35,514 nt of DNA from Dysgonamonadaceae bacterium (GTDB lineage Bacteria > Bacteroidota > Bacteroidia > Bacteroidales > Azobacteroidaceae), in NCBI GenBank assembly GCA_031259075.1, contig JAIRLY010000006.1, positions 1 to 35,514 of the forward strand, read 5' to 3'. Below the pieces are notes generated by a model. That model saw only the letters and a program-made list of their open reading frames with translations. It did no database searches and was not told the DNA's origin. This document shows positions 1-10,457 of the stretch, piece by piece. Each line of letters begins with the position of its first letter. The stretch's first letter is position 1. The position numbers and the translations under genes were made by a program.

Positions 1-117
1 AATATTGCCATTGATTTTTACTGTTTCTTACTAAACGGCATTCACTTTATTTTAGTATTTAAAATATGTTAAAAATCCTCTCCCTTATTTTTTGAGATTT
101 TTCTTCCGAACACGACT

Positions 118-170
118 GGGCTGAGGCCCCTACCTTGTCTTATCTTGCAAAATTAGCCGGAATTTTTTAT
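118..170. repeat. Dispersed intergenic repeat, copy A
   Basis: gggctgaggcccctaccttgtcttatcttgcaaaattagccggaattttttat matches copy B at 7378-7430. Confidence 0.8.
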
Positions 171-263
171 TTTTCCTAATCTTTTATCCTTAAATTTTCA
201 ACTTTTTGAACAGACCTACATCTCTCTAAAGCAGCCCGCGTGAAGTATAATAAAAAAAATTAT

Positions 264-271
264 TACCTTTG
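264..271 (+). promoter_or_regulatory. Candidate Bacteroidota -7 box (TACCTTTG) upstream of ychF
   Basis: TACCTTTG matches TAnnTTTG about 75 bp upstream of the ychF ATG; no clear -33 TTG at the right spacing. Confidence 0.4.
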
Positions 272-345
272 CAACCGGCAAAATCAGTTTTATTTAATTT
301 GATTTTGATGATATTTGTCTGATTATAAATATATTAAGGAAAATA

Positions 346-1449
346 ATGTCATTACAATGTGGTATCGTAGGTCTTCCTAACGTTGGAAAATCGACTCTTT
401 TCAATTGCCTTTCCAATGCGCAAGCGCAAGCGGCAAATTTCCCTTTCTGTACAATAGAGCCTAATGTAGGCATGATTACTGTACCTGATGAACGTTTGAC
501 CCAATTAGCCGCTCTGGTGCGTCCACAAAAAATTATACCGGCAACGGTAGAAATTGTAGATATTGCCGGTTTGGTGAAAGGAGCGAGTAAAGGAGAGGGT
601 TTAGGCAATAAATTCTTAGCTAATATCCGCGAAACAGATGCTATTTTGCATGTTTTACGCTGTTTCGACGATGAAAATGTGACTCATGTAGACGGAACAG
701 TCAATCCGGTTCGCGACAAAGAAATTATTGATTATGAATTACAGTTGAAAGACCTCGAAACAGTAGAATCTCGTATCAATAAAGTGCAAAAACAAGCGCA
801 AACCGGCGGAGATAAACAAGCTAAAGCCGCATTAGATGTTTTATTGCGTTACAAGGAAGTATTGGAACAAGGAAAATCGGCGCGGACCGTCAGGTTCGAC
901 AACAAAGAAGATGAAAAAGTAGCTCGTGAATTATTTCTTTTAACGAATAAACCGGTGCTCTATGTTTGCAATGTAGATGAGGCTTCGGCGCTGTCGGGCA
1001 ATCAATATGTCGACCGTATCAGGGAAGCGGTAAAAGAAGAAAATGCCGAATTATTGGTTGTGGCCGCAAAAATCGAATCGGAAATTGCCGAATTTGAAAC
1101 ATACGAGGAACGTGAAATGTTTCTCAGCGAATTAGGCTTGAAAGAATCCGGAGCGAACCGTTTGATTAAAGCCGCTTACAAATTACTGAACTTGGAAACA
1201 TTCTTCACCGCAGGTCCGCAGGAAGTTCGCGCATGGACTTATCTGAAAGGAAGTAAAGCCCCTCAATGTGCGGGAGTGATCCATACCGATTTCGAAAAAG
1301 GATTTATCCGGGCGGAAGTGATAAAATACAGGGATTATCTGGAATTAGGCTCGGAAAACGCTTGTAAAGAAGCCGGTAAAATGAGCATTGAAGGAAAAGA
1401 ATATATCGTACAAGATGGAGATATCATGCATTTTCGCTTTAACGTGTAA
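346..1449 (+). CDS. ychF: Redox-regulated ATPase / Obg-family GTPase YchF
   Basis: [73 protein letters not shown] and the C-terminal TGS-like [15 protein letters not shown] are typical of YchF. Confidence 0.97.
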   Translation: MSLQCGIVGLPNVGKSTLFNCLSNAQAQAANFPFCTIEPNVGMITVPDERLTQLAALVRPQKIIPATVEIVDIAGLVKGASKGEGLGNKFLANIRETDAILHVLRCFDDENVTHVDGTVNPVRDKEIIDYELQLKDLETVESRINKVQKQAQTGGDKQAKAALDVLLRYKEVLEQGKSARTVRFDNKEDEKVARELFLLTNKPVLYVCNVDEASALSGNQYVDRIREAVKEENAELLVVAAKIESEIAEFETYEEREMFLSELGLKESGANRLIKAAYKLLNLETFFTAGPQEVRAWTYLKGSKAPQCAGVIHTDFEKGFIRAEVIKYRDYLELGSENACKEAGKMSIEGKEYIVQDGDIMHFRFNV

Positions 1450-1471
1450 CTTTTAATTAAAAACTAAAAAA

Positions 1472-2362
1472 ATGAAAAAAAGAAGAATATTATCGCTTTT
1501 GTGCTTTTGGACAGGAATATCTTTCTGTGTTTCAGCACAAAGCACAAAATCGACCGTTGACAATTTATCTGCTTACGTAACCAAAGATTCCATTCAAGGA
1601 TGGACACATTCGGGATTAGTCGGCATTACTTTCGGACAAACCTCTTTACATAATTGGGTTGCCGGAGGTGATAATACCATTTCGGGAAATGTAATTCTTA
1701 ATGGTTTTGCAAATTACGTGAAAGACAAATGGTTTTGGGATAATAAACTGTCGCTGGAATATGGAATGGTTTATTCGTCTTCCTACAACTGGCAGAAAAA
1801 TGCGGATAAAATCAATTTAACTTCTGTGGCAGGTCGCAAAATTACCAATAAATGGTCAACCTCTTTTTTGTTGAATTTTAACACCCAATTTGCAAAAGGG
1901 TATAATTATCCGAATACGGAAAACTATATCTCAACATTTATGGCGCCTGCTTATACCGATGCTGCTTTGGGATTTACGTATAAACCGAACAAAAAATATA
2001 CTTTATTTATTTCTCCTATTGCCGAAAAAGTAACTTTTGTTTTAAATGATTCATTGTCTTCTATTGGAACTTTTGGAGTGGAGCGGGGAAAGACAATAAA
2101 ATGGGAAACAGGAGCCTATTTAATGGCAAGTACCAGTCAAACTGTTTATGGAAATATCGGAATTATTTCCTCCTTGAATTTATTTACGCCTTATGATAAA
2201 AACTTTGGAAATATTGACGTAAACTGGGATTTGCTGATTAGCTACAAAATAAAAAAAATGTTCACGGCAACACTTAATACGGCACTCCGTTATTACGACA
2301 ACGAAATAAAAAGGATACAATTTAAGGAAATTCTGGGTTTAGGATTGACTTATACTTTTTAA
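1472..2362 (+). CDS. DUF3078-like secreted/outer-membrane protein
   Basis: Signal peptide; GWTHSGLVGITFGQTSLHNWVAGGDNTISGN and terminal ILGLGLTYTF resemble Bacteroidota DUF3078 proteins. Confidence 0.75.
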   Translation: MKKRRILSLLCFWTGISFCVSAQSTKSTVDNLSAYVTKDSIQGWTHSGLVGITFGQTSLHNWVAGGDNTISGNVILNGFANYVKDKWFWDNKLSLEYGMVYSSSYNWQKNADKINLTSVAGRKITNKWSTSFLLNFNTQFAKGYNYPNTENYISTFMAPAYTDAALGFTYKPNKKYTLFISPIAEKVTFVLNDSLSSIGTFGVERGKTIKWETGAYLMASTSQTVYGNIGIISSLNLFTPYDKNFGNIDVNWDLLISYKIKKMFTATLNTALRYYDNEIKRIQFKEILGLGLTYTF

Positions 2363-2383
2363 GAGTTGCCGACGGATGTGAAT

Positions 2384-2414
2384 TTTGCAATATTCTAAAA
2401 AAAACGTATATTTG
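2384..2414 (+). promoter_or_regulatory. Bacteroidota-type promoter for the GNAT-parE-coaD operon
   Basis: TTTG (2384-2387) - N19 - TATATTTG (2407-2414), 32 bp before the ATG at 2446. Confidence 0.7.
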
Positions 2415-2445
2415 TGCATCTTAAAAACCCTCTAAATCGTAATAA

Positions 2446-3573
2446 ATGTCTATTGTAATCAGAGAAGTAACGGACAAAGCTACTCTTAAAAAGTTTGTTT
2501 CTTTTAATATAAAGTTATATAAAGAAAGCCCTTACCATGTTCCTACGTTAATCGAAGATGAACTTATGACTTTAAGAAAGGACAGAAACCCCGCTTTTGA
2601 ATTTTGCGAATCAATTTATTATTTAGCCTATAAAGACAACAAAATAGTAGGTAGAATAGCCGGAATTATCAATCATCGAGCCAACGAAACATGGAACCAA
2701 CAGTACGCACGTTTTGGCTTTTTAGATTTTATTGATAACGAGGAAGTTTCAAAAGCATTGTTTCAGGCGGTCGAAAAATGGGCGGTCGGAAAAGGCATGA
2801 ATGGTATTCAAGGCCCTTTGGGTTTTACCGATTTGGATCATGAAGGATTGCTGGTTTGGGGATTCGATCGAATGGGAACCATGGCAACTTCTTACAGTTT
2901 TCCGTATTATAAAGAACACCTAGCCAGATTGGGTTATGAAAAAGACCAAGATTGGCAAGAATTTTTAATTAAAATACCGGAAGAAGTCCCTGAAAAACAT
3001 CGCAGGATTTCAGAAATTGTCTTGAAAAAATATGGCTTGAAAATCAAAAAATTCAAACGAACAAAAGAAATCTGGCCTTATGCAAAGAAAATATTTCTAT
3101 TGTGGAATGAAGCTTACAGACCGCTTTACGGCTATTCGGAATTATCGCCTAAACAGATCGAATATTATATTAAAATGTATATTCCGATGTTGCGTTTAGA
3201 ACTGATCACATTGGTAGTCAGAGAAGATGATGATGCTGTAGTGGGATTGGCAATCACTTTGCCGAGTTTATCAAAAGCATTGAAAAAAGCAAAAGGAAGA
3301 CTGATACCTGTCGGATGGTTTTATTTATTAAAAACCTTATACGGGAAAGGAAATGTCGTTGACTTATATATTATGGGCGTTTTGCCCGAATACCAAAACA
3401 AAGGGATAAACGCATTGCTCTTTTACGATTTGATCCCTATTTTTAATAAATTAGGATTCTCTTGCGCTGAAAGCAATCCCGAATTGGAAATGAATAGAAA
3501 AATGCAATCACAATGGGATGATTTTGATACGGAACATATCAAAACCCGAAGAGCATTTATCAAAAAATTATAA
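2446..3573 (+). CDS. GNAT-like N-acetyltransferase family protein
   Basis: 375 aa; [46 protein letters not shown] and the acetyltransferase-like [25 protein letters not shown]. Confidence 0.75.
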   Translation: MSIVIREVTDKATLKKFVSFNIKLYKESPYHVPTLIEDELMTLRKDRNPAFEFCESIYYLAYKDNKIVGRIAGIINHRANETWNQQYARFGFLDFIDNEEVSKALFQAVEKWAVGKGMNGIQGPLGFTDLDHEGLLVWGFDRMGTMATSYSFPYYKEHLARLGYEKDQDWQEFLIKIPEEVPEKHRRISEIVLKKYGLKIKKFKRTKEIWPYAKKIFLLWNEAYRPLYGYSELSPKQIEYYIKMYIPMLRLELITLVVREDDDAVVGLAITLPSLSKALKKAKGRLIPVGWFYLLKTLYGKGNVVDLYIMGVLPEYQNKGINALLFYDLIPIFNKLGFSCAESNPELEMNRKMQSQWDDFDTEHIKTRRAFIKKL

Positions 3574-3584
3574 AGAAACTATCT

Positions 3585-5423
3585 ATGAATCAAGAAATAA
3601 TCTACGACGAAACAAACATTGTAAAACTGGAGTGGTGGGAACACATACGTGTTCGTCCCGGAATGTATATCGGAAAATTAGGCGATGGAAACTATTCCGA
3701 TGACGGGATCTATGTATTGTTGAAAGAAGTGTTGGACAATGCCATAGATGAACACATGATGGGATACGGAAAAAACATTGATATTATCATTGAAGATGGC
3801 GTTGTGACCGTACGTGATTATGGACGAGGAATCCCCTTGGGGAAAGTGGTAGACGTTTCTTCTCAAATGAACACCGGAGGAAAATACGACTCAAAAGCAT
3901 TCAAGAAATCCGTCGGAATGAATGGAGTCGGGATTAAAGCCGTTAACGCACTTTCTTCTTATATGCTTGTGCAAAGTTTTCGCGAAAGAGAAACAAAAGC
4001 CGTAGAATACTGTAGAGCGCATGTTACAGAAGATATGCCGGTACAGGCGAGCAATGAGCCGAACGGCACTTTAGTCCGTTTTATTCCGGATAAAGAAATC
4101 TTCAAAGAATACCATTTTCAAGATAAATACGTAGAACCTTTGTTGAAGAATTATGTCTTTCTTAATTCAGGCCTGACAATTAATTACAACGGAAAAAAAT
4201 TTTATTCCAAAAATGGATTGGAAGATCTTCTAAACGAAAATATGACTTCAGAACCTTTATATCCGATTATCCATTTGCAAGGAACAGATATTGAAATTGC
4301 CATAACTCATGCCCACCAATACGGAGAAGAATACTATTCGTTTGTAAATGGACAATATACGACGCAAGGGGGAACACATTTATCGGCATTCAAAGAAACC
4401 ATTTCCAGAGTAATTAAAGAATATTACAGTAAAAATTTTGAATATTCGGATATCCGGATGGGAATTACAGCCGCCATTGCTATTAAAGTCGAAGAACCCG
4501 TATTCGAATCACAGACAAAAACCAAATTAGGCTCTAAAGATATGGGACCGGGAGCCCCCTCCGTTGCTAAATTTATAGGCGATTTTATAAAAAAAGAGTT
4601 GGATAACTACCTTCACAAAAATTCCGAAACTTCGGATATTCTCCTTAAAAAGATTACCGATTCGGAAAAAGAACGAAAAGCCATTGCCGGAGTTACCAAA
4701 TTGGCAAAAGAAAGAGCTAAAAAGGCAAATTTGCACAATAAAAAATTGCGTGATTGCCGGTTGCATTATACGGATATAAAAGGAGATAATCTGGATGAAA
4801 CCTCTATTTTCATTACCGAAGGCGACTCGGCCAGCGGATCCATTACTCAAAGTCGAGACCCAAATTATCAGGCTGTATTCAGCTTGCGGGGAAAACCTTT
4901 AAATACGTTCGGATTAACCAAAAAAATTGTCTATGAAAATGAAGAATTTAATCTCTTGCAAGCAGCCTTGAATATTGAAGAAGGATTGGAAGGATTGCGC
5001 TACAATAAGATCATTATTGCTACCGATGCAGATGTAGATGGAATGCATATTCGTTTATTAATTATTACTTTCTTTTTACAGTTCTTTCCCGATTTGATTA
5101 AAAATAAGCATGTTTTTATTTTGCAAACACCACTTTTTCGGGTACGAAATAAAAAAGAAACCATTTACTGCTATTCTGAAGAAGAACGAATAAATGCGAT
5201 AGAAAAATTAGGCCCTAATCCTGAAATCACCCGTTTCAAAGGATTAGGCGAAATATCGCCTGCCGAATTTAAACATTTTATTGGGAGTGATATTCGTCTG
5301 GATCCTGTCGCTATGAGAAAATCAGATGCAGTGAAAGAAATGCTGGAATTTTATATGGGAAAAAACACGATGGAAAGACAAAACTTTATCATTAATAACT
5401 TAGTTGTAGAAGAAGATGTTTAA
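3585..5423 (+). CDS. parE: DNA topoisomerase IV subunit B
   Basis: [68 protein letters not shown]; ParE-length (612 aa) and next to coaD. Confidence 0.93.
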   Translation: MNQEIIYDETNIVKLEWWEHIRVRPGMYIGKLGDGNYSDDGIYVLLKEVLDNAIDEHMMGYGKNIDIIIEDGVVTVRDYGRGIPLGKVVDVSSQMNTGGKYDSKAFKKSVGMNGVGIKAVNALSSYMLVQSFRERETKAVEYCRAHVTEDMPVQASNEPNGTLVRFIPDKEIFKEYHFQDKYVEPLLKNYVFLNSGLTINYNGKKFYSKNGLEDLLNENMTSEPLYPIIHLQGTDIEIAITHAHQYGEEYYSFVNGQYTTQGGTHLSAFKETISRVIKEYYSKNFEYSDIRMGITAAIAIKVEEPVFESQTKTKLGSKDMGPGAPSVAKFIGDFIKKELDNYLHKNSETSDILLKKITDSEKERKAIAGVTKLAKERAKKANLHNKKLRDCRLHYTDIKGDNLDETSIFITEGDSASGSITQSRDPNYQAVFSLRGKPLNTFGLTKKIVYENEEFNLLQAALNIEEGLEGLRYNKIIIATDADVDGMHIRLLIITFFLQFFPDLIKNKHVFILQTPLFRVRNKKETIYCYSEEERINAIEKLGPNPEITRFKGLGEISPAEFKHFIGSDIRLDPVAMRKSDAVKEMLEFYMGKNTMERQNFIINNLVVEEDV

Positions 5424-5892
5424 AAGGAAAGCAATATTCCCCGGCACTTTCGACCCATTCACTATCGGACACTTGTCGTTGGTAGAAAGAGGGTTACAAT
5501 TAGTGGATGAAATAGTCATTGCTATCGGGGTCAATCCGAACAAAAAAACGTTTTTTTCGCCGGAGCAACGACTGGAAACTATTTCAAAACTTTTCGAACA
5601 AAATCCACAGGTATCAGTGCAGTTCTACGATAGTCTGACGGTAGATTTTGCAGAAAAAGTCGGCGCACGATTTATTCTTCGAGGCATTCGTTCCGTCAAT
5701 GACTTCGAATATGAAAAAAACATTGCCGACGTCAACCGTAAAATATCGGGTATCGAAACTTTCGTGTTATTTACCGAACCGGAACATACGCATATCAGTT
5801 CTTCTATTGTCAGGGAATTGCTGGCGTATGGTAAAAATGTAGATGACTGGGTACCCATTGTCTCTTCCAATTCCGGCGGGGAAGAATTTTAA
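5416..5892 (+). CDS. coaD: Pantetheine-phosphate adenylyltransferase
   Basis: [21 protein letters not shown] and [50 protein letters not shown]; overlaps the parE 3' end by 8 bp. Confidence 0.95.
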   Translation: MFKRKAIFPGTFDPFTIGHLSLVERGLQLVDEIVIAIGVNPNKKTFFSPEQRLETISKLFEQNPQVSVQFYDSLTVDFAEKVGARFILRGIRSVNDFEYEKNIADVNRKISGIETFVLFTEPEHTHISSSIVRELLAYGKNVDDWVPIVSSNSGGEEF

Positions 5893-5947
5893 TGGCGATT
5901 GTTGCGCGGGTCCCGTTTTTCGCTCATCTCTAAAAAAGCACTGAAAA

Positions 5948-5991
5948 GATGTTTCCCCTGCGCTTGCTTACGCAAGTGCAGGGGAAACATC
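5948..5991. terminator. Long hairpin between convergent coaD and the 5994 gene
   Basis: gatgtttcccctgcgcttgc-ttac-gcaagtgcaggggaaacatc: 20-bp stem with one G.T position and a 4-nt loop; T-rich flanks. Confidence 0.8.
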
Positions 5992-5993
5992 CT

Positions 5994-6797
5994 TTATCTT
6001 TTTATACACCGGACAGGATATGCACCCCCTGTCCATGTGTTATTATCTTGTCTTTCCAACCTTCCTTCGCCACCAACAAATAGTACGTTCTCGACTGTAG
6101 TGTAGTACCAAACTATATTACTCCAATGCGAAAATTCCGACTTCGCAATATTCGCGCATCGCCCTGCATAGATCCCCCAATCTAACCAGTATGGCCAGGC
6201 CGTCGGCGACGAAGTATGGGCATTCAAATAAGTCGCCAAGCCTCGCCATTCGGTGGGATTGGGCAAATACCATCCGTCTGTATTAGGACAAGCCTCAGGC
6301 GCTTGCTCAAAGGTGTAATAATACCCCCGTTCTCCTTCAGCACGACCGGTATAAGTTGTAGCGCTTGGAGTTCCTTCTTTCGAATTTTCAAGCATCCATG
6401 TACCGACGTCATAGGGATACGTATAAATTTTATACATATTGTCTCCAATTTTTGCCGTAGCCGAACCCTCATTTGTATCTTCGCTATTATCCGTATTGAC
6501 GACATTCCATTTTTTGCCATTCCAAATATAAATACCTTTTCCGTTGCCGTCTTTAATGGATGCATTTGTATTGTAAACCATCATTCCTGTAGCCGTACCG
6601 ACATCGCCGGCTAATCCAAAAGTAATAACATCAGCCAGCGAAACGGTTGGTAATTTGAATCCCTGAGTGGTCGATTGTAAATCCAACACTGCGCCGTCAT
6701 GCGGATCGGCTTCACTACCGATTACCACTTGTGCATTCACACTTGCTGTGCTCAACATTAGGAGCATCAGCGCTAAAAACATCATCTTTCTTTTCAT
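5994..6797 (-). CDS. Secreted FISUMP-like (C-type-lectin-like?) surface protein
   Basis: MKRKMMFLALMLLMLSTASVNAQVVIGSEADPHDGAVLDLQS N-terminal cassette; C-term with ACPNTDGWYLPNPTEWRGLATYLNA and terminal YPVRCIKR. Confidence 0.7.
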   Translation of the reverse strand: MKRKMMFLALMLLMLSTASVNAQVVIGSEADPHDGAVLDLQSTTQGFKLPTVSLADVITFGLAGDVGTATGMMVYNTNASIKDGNGKGIYIWNGKKWNVVNTDNSEDTNEGSATAKIGDNMYKIYTYPYDVGTWMLENSKEGTPSATTYTGRAEGERGYYYTFEQAPEACPNTDGWYLPNPTEWRGLATYLNAHTSSPTAWPYWLDWGIYAGRCANIAKSEFSHWSNIVWYYTTVENVLFVGGEGRLERQDNNTWTGGAYPVRCIKR

Positions 6798-6963
6798 GTT
6801 TGAAAAATTAAATTAATATTTATTGTTTATTTGAAACGGTTCCGGTAAAGACAACCGGCTTTTATTAAACAATGAGAACAAATGATTTTTTTAATTCGAA
6901 TAGTTGTCTTTACCATCGACCGTATATTCATATTATACTATGTTCAAGATTATTTAAAAATAC

Positions 6964-7125
6964 GAAGCGTGGGGACCTTTAACTTTATCCGCTTATAGAG
7001 GTTCTCGACTACCCATAGCTGCAAATAAGTTATACCCACGCCTTCAACGTGAGCGTTTACAAACTTACTCCTGCAGCTATCGAAATTGTCGAGATTTCTA
7101 TAAGCAAGAATAAAAGCTAACGCTT
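6964..7125. ncRNA. Candidate rod-shaped structured RNA, possibly 6S-like
   Basis: Nested complementarities: aagcgt/acgctt, gcttataga/tctataagc, ctcgac/gtcgag, atagctgca/tgcagctat, taagtt/aactta, with asymmetric internal bulges; no ORF. Confidence 0.4.
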
Positions 7126-7377
7126 TCTGAATTAATATGTAATTTTAAAAAATACTGTCTGTTTCTTTATGAAATTTTAATTAATCGTTTTATGTTTATA
7201 AAATCGCACAAAATTAGTGAGATTTTTTGAAATAGAAAAAGAAAAAGGAAAAAATAACAGCACTTCAGCGATTAAAAAACAATAGTCGCAAAGCTTAGTT
7301 ATCACAACTTCCTTGCGGCTTTAATTTTTTATAAATGAAAGAACAGTATAGTTAACCACTCAGTCTCAAATACTTAG

Positions 7378-7445
7378 GGGCTGAGACCTCTGCCTTGTCT
7401 TATCCTGCAAAATTAGCCGGAATTTTTTATCCCTGAATCGCTGAT
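7378..7445. repeat. Dispersed intergenic repeat, copy B
   Basis: 7381-7430 matches 121-170 at 46/50 positions; 7430-7445 (tccctgaatcgctgat) is exactly repeated at 17752-17767. Confidence 0.8.
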
Positions 7446-7451
7446 CTTTTA

Positions 7452-9137
7452 TTAGCTTATTAATTTACGATATTTGACTCGTTTAGGTTCGACATTACCT
7501 AAGCGGTGTCGTTTGTTTTCTTCATATTCCGAATAGGAGCCTTCAAAGAAAAACACTTCCGAATCTCCTTCAAATGCAAGGATATGAGTGCATATTCTAT
7601 CCAAAAACCATCTATCATGAGAAATAACAACGGCGCAACCGGCAAAGTTTTCTAATCCTTCTTCCAATGCGCGTAAAGTATTCACATCAATATCATTCGT
7701 TGGTTCGTCGAGCAAAAGGACATTGGCTTCCGACTTTAAAGTTAAAGCCAGATGCAAACGATTTCTTTCGCCTCCGGAGAGTGCGCCGCATTTTTTTTCC
7801 TGATCCGCACCGCTGAAATTGAATCTTCCCAAATAAGCCCGCGAATTGATTTCTTTTCCACCGACGCGAATAAATTCCGTTCCACCGGAAACGATCTGAA
7901 ATACTGTTTTTTCAGGATTTATTTCCGCATGACTTTGATCAACATATCCGATGCGGACTGTTTCACCCACTTCAAATATTCCCTTATCCGGTTTGTCTAA
8001 ACCCATAATCAAACGGAAAAGCGTTGTTTTACCAGCGCCGTTGGGACCGATAATTCCGACAATTCCATTGGGAGGAAGCATGAAGTTTAAATTATCATAT
8101 AACAATTTATCTCCGAATGCTTTTGCTACTTGGATGGCTTCAATGACTTTATTTCCTAAACGAGGTCCGTTGGGAATAAATATCTCCAATTTTTCCTCTC
8201 GTTCTTTTGTATCCTGATTCAATAACTGTTCGTAAGAATTTAGGCGAGCCTTTCCTTTAGCATGGCGGGCTTTTGGCGCCATTCGCGACCATTCCAATTC
8301 CCGTTCTAAAGTTTTACGGCGCTTACTGATTTGTTTTTCTTCTTGAGCCATTCGCAAGGTTTTCTGTTCCAGCCAAGAAGTATAATTTCCTTTCCAGGGA
8401 ATACCTTCTCCTCTGTCTAATTCCAGAATCCAACCGGCTACATGGTCCAGAAAATAACGGTCGTGCGTAATACAGATGACCGTTCCGGCATATTGTTGAA
8501 GATGCTGTTCCAGCCAATCAATGGATTCTGCGTCCAAATGGTTGGTTGGTTCATCCAACAAAAGAATATCCGGCTGTTTCAACAGAAGACGACACAATGC
8601 CACGCGCCGTCTTTCCCCTCCCGAAAGCGTTCCGACCAGTTGATCTTCCGGTGGACAACGCAAGGCATCCATAGCTCGTTCCAACTTACTGTCGATGTTC
8701 CATGCGTCTGTAACATCTATTTTATCTTGTAACTCTGCTTGACGAGCAAAGAGTTTATCCATTTTATCCGCATCTTCGTAATATTCGGGAAAGCCGAATT
8801 TTTCGTTTATTTCTTCATATTCTTTCAAGAGGCCAATTGTATCTTGAACTCCTTCTTGTACAATTTCTTTTACGGTCTTTGAATCGTCTAATGACGGATC
8901 TTGTTCCAAATATTCGATAGAATATCCCGACGAGAAAACTACTTCTCCCTGATATTCTTTTTCTATCCCTGCAATAATTTTCAGCAAGGTAGATTTTCCG
9001 GAGCCATTCAAACCTATAATTCCGATTTTCGCTCCATAGTAGAAAGAAAGATAAATATCTTTAAGTACTTGTTTGTTAGGAGGAAAAGATTTACTTACCC
9101 CTACCATTGAAAAAATAATTTTTTTATCATCTGCCAT
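7452..9137 (-). CDS. ettA: Energy-dependent translational throttle protein EttA (ABC-F)
   Basis: Two ABC cassettes (GLNGSGKSTLLK, LSGGERRRVALCRLL, LLDEPTNHLDAESI; GPNGAGKTTLFRL, LSGGERNRLHLAL, LLDEPTNDIDVNTLRALEE). Likely start is the internal Met (MADDKKIIFSMVGVSKSF) at 9137, not 9215. Confidence 0.93.
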   Translation of the reverse strand: MADDKKIIFSMVGVSKSFPPNKQVLKDIYLSFYYGAKIGIIGLNGSGKSTLLKIIAGIEKEYQGEVVFSSGYSIEYLEQDPSLDDSKTVKEIVQEGVQDTIGLLKEYEEINEKFGFPEYYEDADKMDKLFARQAELQDKIDVTDAWNIDSKLERAMDALRCPPEDQLVGTLSGGERRRVALCRLLLKQPDILLLDEPTNHLDAESIDWLEQHLQQYAGTVICITHDRYFLDHVAGWILELDRGEGIPWKGNYTSWLEQKTLRMAQEEKQISKRRKTLERELEWSRMAPKARHAKGKARLNSYEQLLNQDTKEREEKLEIFIPNGPRLGNKVIEAIQVAKAFGDKLLYDNLNFMLPPNGIVGIIGPNGAGKTTLFRLIMGLDKPDKGIFEVGETVRIGYVDQSHAEINPEKTVFQIVSGGTEFIRVGGKEINSRAYLGRFNFSGADQEKKCGALSGGERNRLHLALTLKSEANVLLLDEPTNDIDVNTLRALEEGLENFAGCAVVISHDRWFLDRICTHILAFEGDSEVFFFEGSYSEYEENKRHRLGNVEPKRVKYRKLIS

Positions 9138-9274
9138 AATCAGGATTGCTTTTAAACGATTGCGAAGGTACGAACATCCGGTTAAAACTCCAAATGTTTG
9201 CGCTATTGGGTTCATGGTTTAAAATTTGTATCTTTATATGGTATCTATTCATTAAAGAATCATTCACAATTTTA

Positions 9275-9289
9275 TTTGACTCAGTCAAA
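9275..9289. promoter_or_regulatory. Perfect short palindrome upstream of ettA
   Basis: TTTGACT-C-AGTCAAA. Confidence 0.35.
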
Positions 9290-9618
9290 CGATTCTGTTC
9301 GGATTCAGTAACTCCATGAATATAAAAAGGTAGCATTCTGTTTTTTATAAGTTGCTGATTTTTAGTAACTTTGTGTTACAAAATAAAAAACAAATGCTAC
9401 ACAAAATAAAGTACACAAATTATTTTGGAACTCAAAAATTATTCGTTCAAACGAAGAAATATTTCAAATGCGGGTTACAGTATTGCGTTCTTTGAATATT
9501 TCTGACTTTAGTGTACCTCTTTCTTTGGACAGAAATTAATACTTTGTGAAACAAATTTATTATAACATTTCTTTTCCGAAGAAAGATCAAAACGGGTTAC
9601 TGGTCAATATTGGAAAAA

Positions 9619-9942
9619 TTAGACTTTCAAGGGTTCCCATCTATTTAGGTTTGTCCAGATATAAATACCGGCGCTGCCATTTCCGCCGATAGTATTGGGG
9701 TTGATGTTATACACTAACATCCCCAGACCATTGTCTGAAGATCCTTTTAATTGCCAATCGGTAACGTTTTCCAGTGAAATGCGTGGCAATAACAAACCTA
9801 AATTCTGACCTTTTACTTTTGACAAATCCAAGACAGCTCCGCTGTGCGGATCTTGATCACTACCGATTGTTACTCGCGCTTTCATACTTGCTACACTCAA
9901 AAATAAGAGCATCAGCACTAAATAAATTATTTTTCGTTTCAT
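9619..9942 (-). CDS. Short secreted paralog with the N-terminal cassette only
   Basis: MKRKIIYLVLMLLFLSVASMKARVTIGSDQDPHSGAVLDLSK...LLLPRISLENV...GIYIWTNLNRWEPLKV*. Paralogous to the N-terminal parts of the 5994 and 15931 products; start reassigned to 9942. Confidence 0.65.
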   Translation of the reverse strand: MKRKIIYLVLMLLFLSVASMKARVTIGSDQDPHSGAVLDLSKVKGQNLGLLLPRISLENVTDWQLKGSSDNGLGMLVYNINPNTIGGNGSAGIYIWTNLNRWEPLKV

Positions 9943-10347
9943 ATTTAATAAATTTTCAATGTAATTACAAACTGTAAAGCCGTGCACTTTGCACTTTAAT
10001 CTCATATTCAAGCAATTTGAACTTCCATATACCGAGAGAGAAAAGGTTGTTGAAATCATCGATATTTCAGAAGCAAGAATACAGGATAATACTTTATATA
10101 CTAATGTATTATATCTTTGCAAAATACTTCTTAACTGTGTCGTTAAAATTACCTTTTATCTATTTTGCAATTGATTGTGCAAAAGTAGTAAGGTTTTTTA
10201 CGACTAAAAGAATAATATTGTATCATAAAAATTACACTTTGTTTACTTTTTTAATAATATATAGAAAAGACAAAGGAGAAAGACATAAACAGGGAAGAGA
10301 AAAGGCGTTTTTCTGTCTCGCTTTTTTCTTTCAAATTTAGAACGAAA

Positions 10348-10400
10348 AAATATCCCTATTAATTGGGGGGATACGATAGTAAATATCCCTATAAATGGGG
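10348..10400. promoter_or_regulatory. Two tandem operator-like repeats
   Basis: AAATATCCCTATTAATTGGGG (10348-10368) and AAATATCCCTATAAATGGGG (10381-10400), starts 33 bp apart, each an imperfect inverted repeat. Confidence 0.65.
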
Positions 10401-10401
10401 A

Positions 10402-10432
10402 TTGTAAAGAAGAATCGGAACTTGTACTTTTG
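10402..10432 (+). promoter_or_regulatory. Bacteroidota-type promoter for the porin/imelysin operon
   Basis: TTG (10402-10404) - N20 - TACTTTTG (10425-10432), 26 bp before the ATG at 10458. Confidence 0.7.
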
Positions 10433-10457
10433 TACCGTCAGAAAATAAACAAAAAAA

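Noticed and set aside
7378-7400. ggggctgagacc resembling the TPP riboswitch CUGAGA box
   Set aside because: The rest of the thi-box (ACCC...GAACCUGAUC...GGUUAGUACCGGCGUAGGGA) is absent, and the copy at 118 is not upstream of a thiamine gene.
9393-9600. Possible small gene or IS remnant after a TAACTTTG box (MLHKIKYTNYFGTQKLFVQTKKYFKCGLQYCVL*)
   Set aside because: Only 33 aa, no family recognised, no correctly spaced -33 element, and stops in the following frames.
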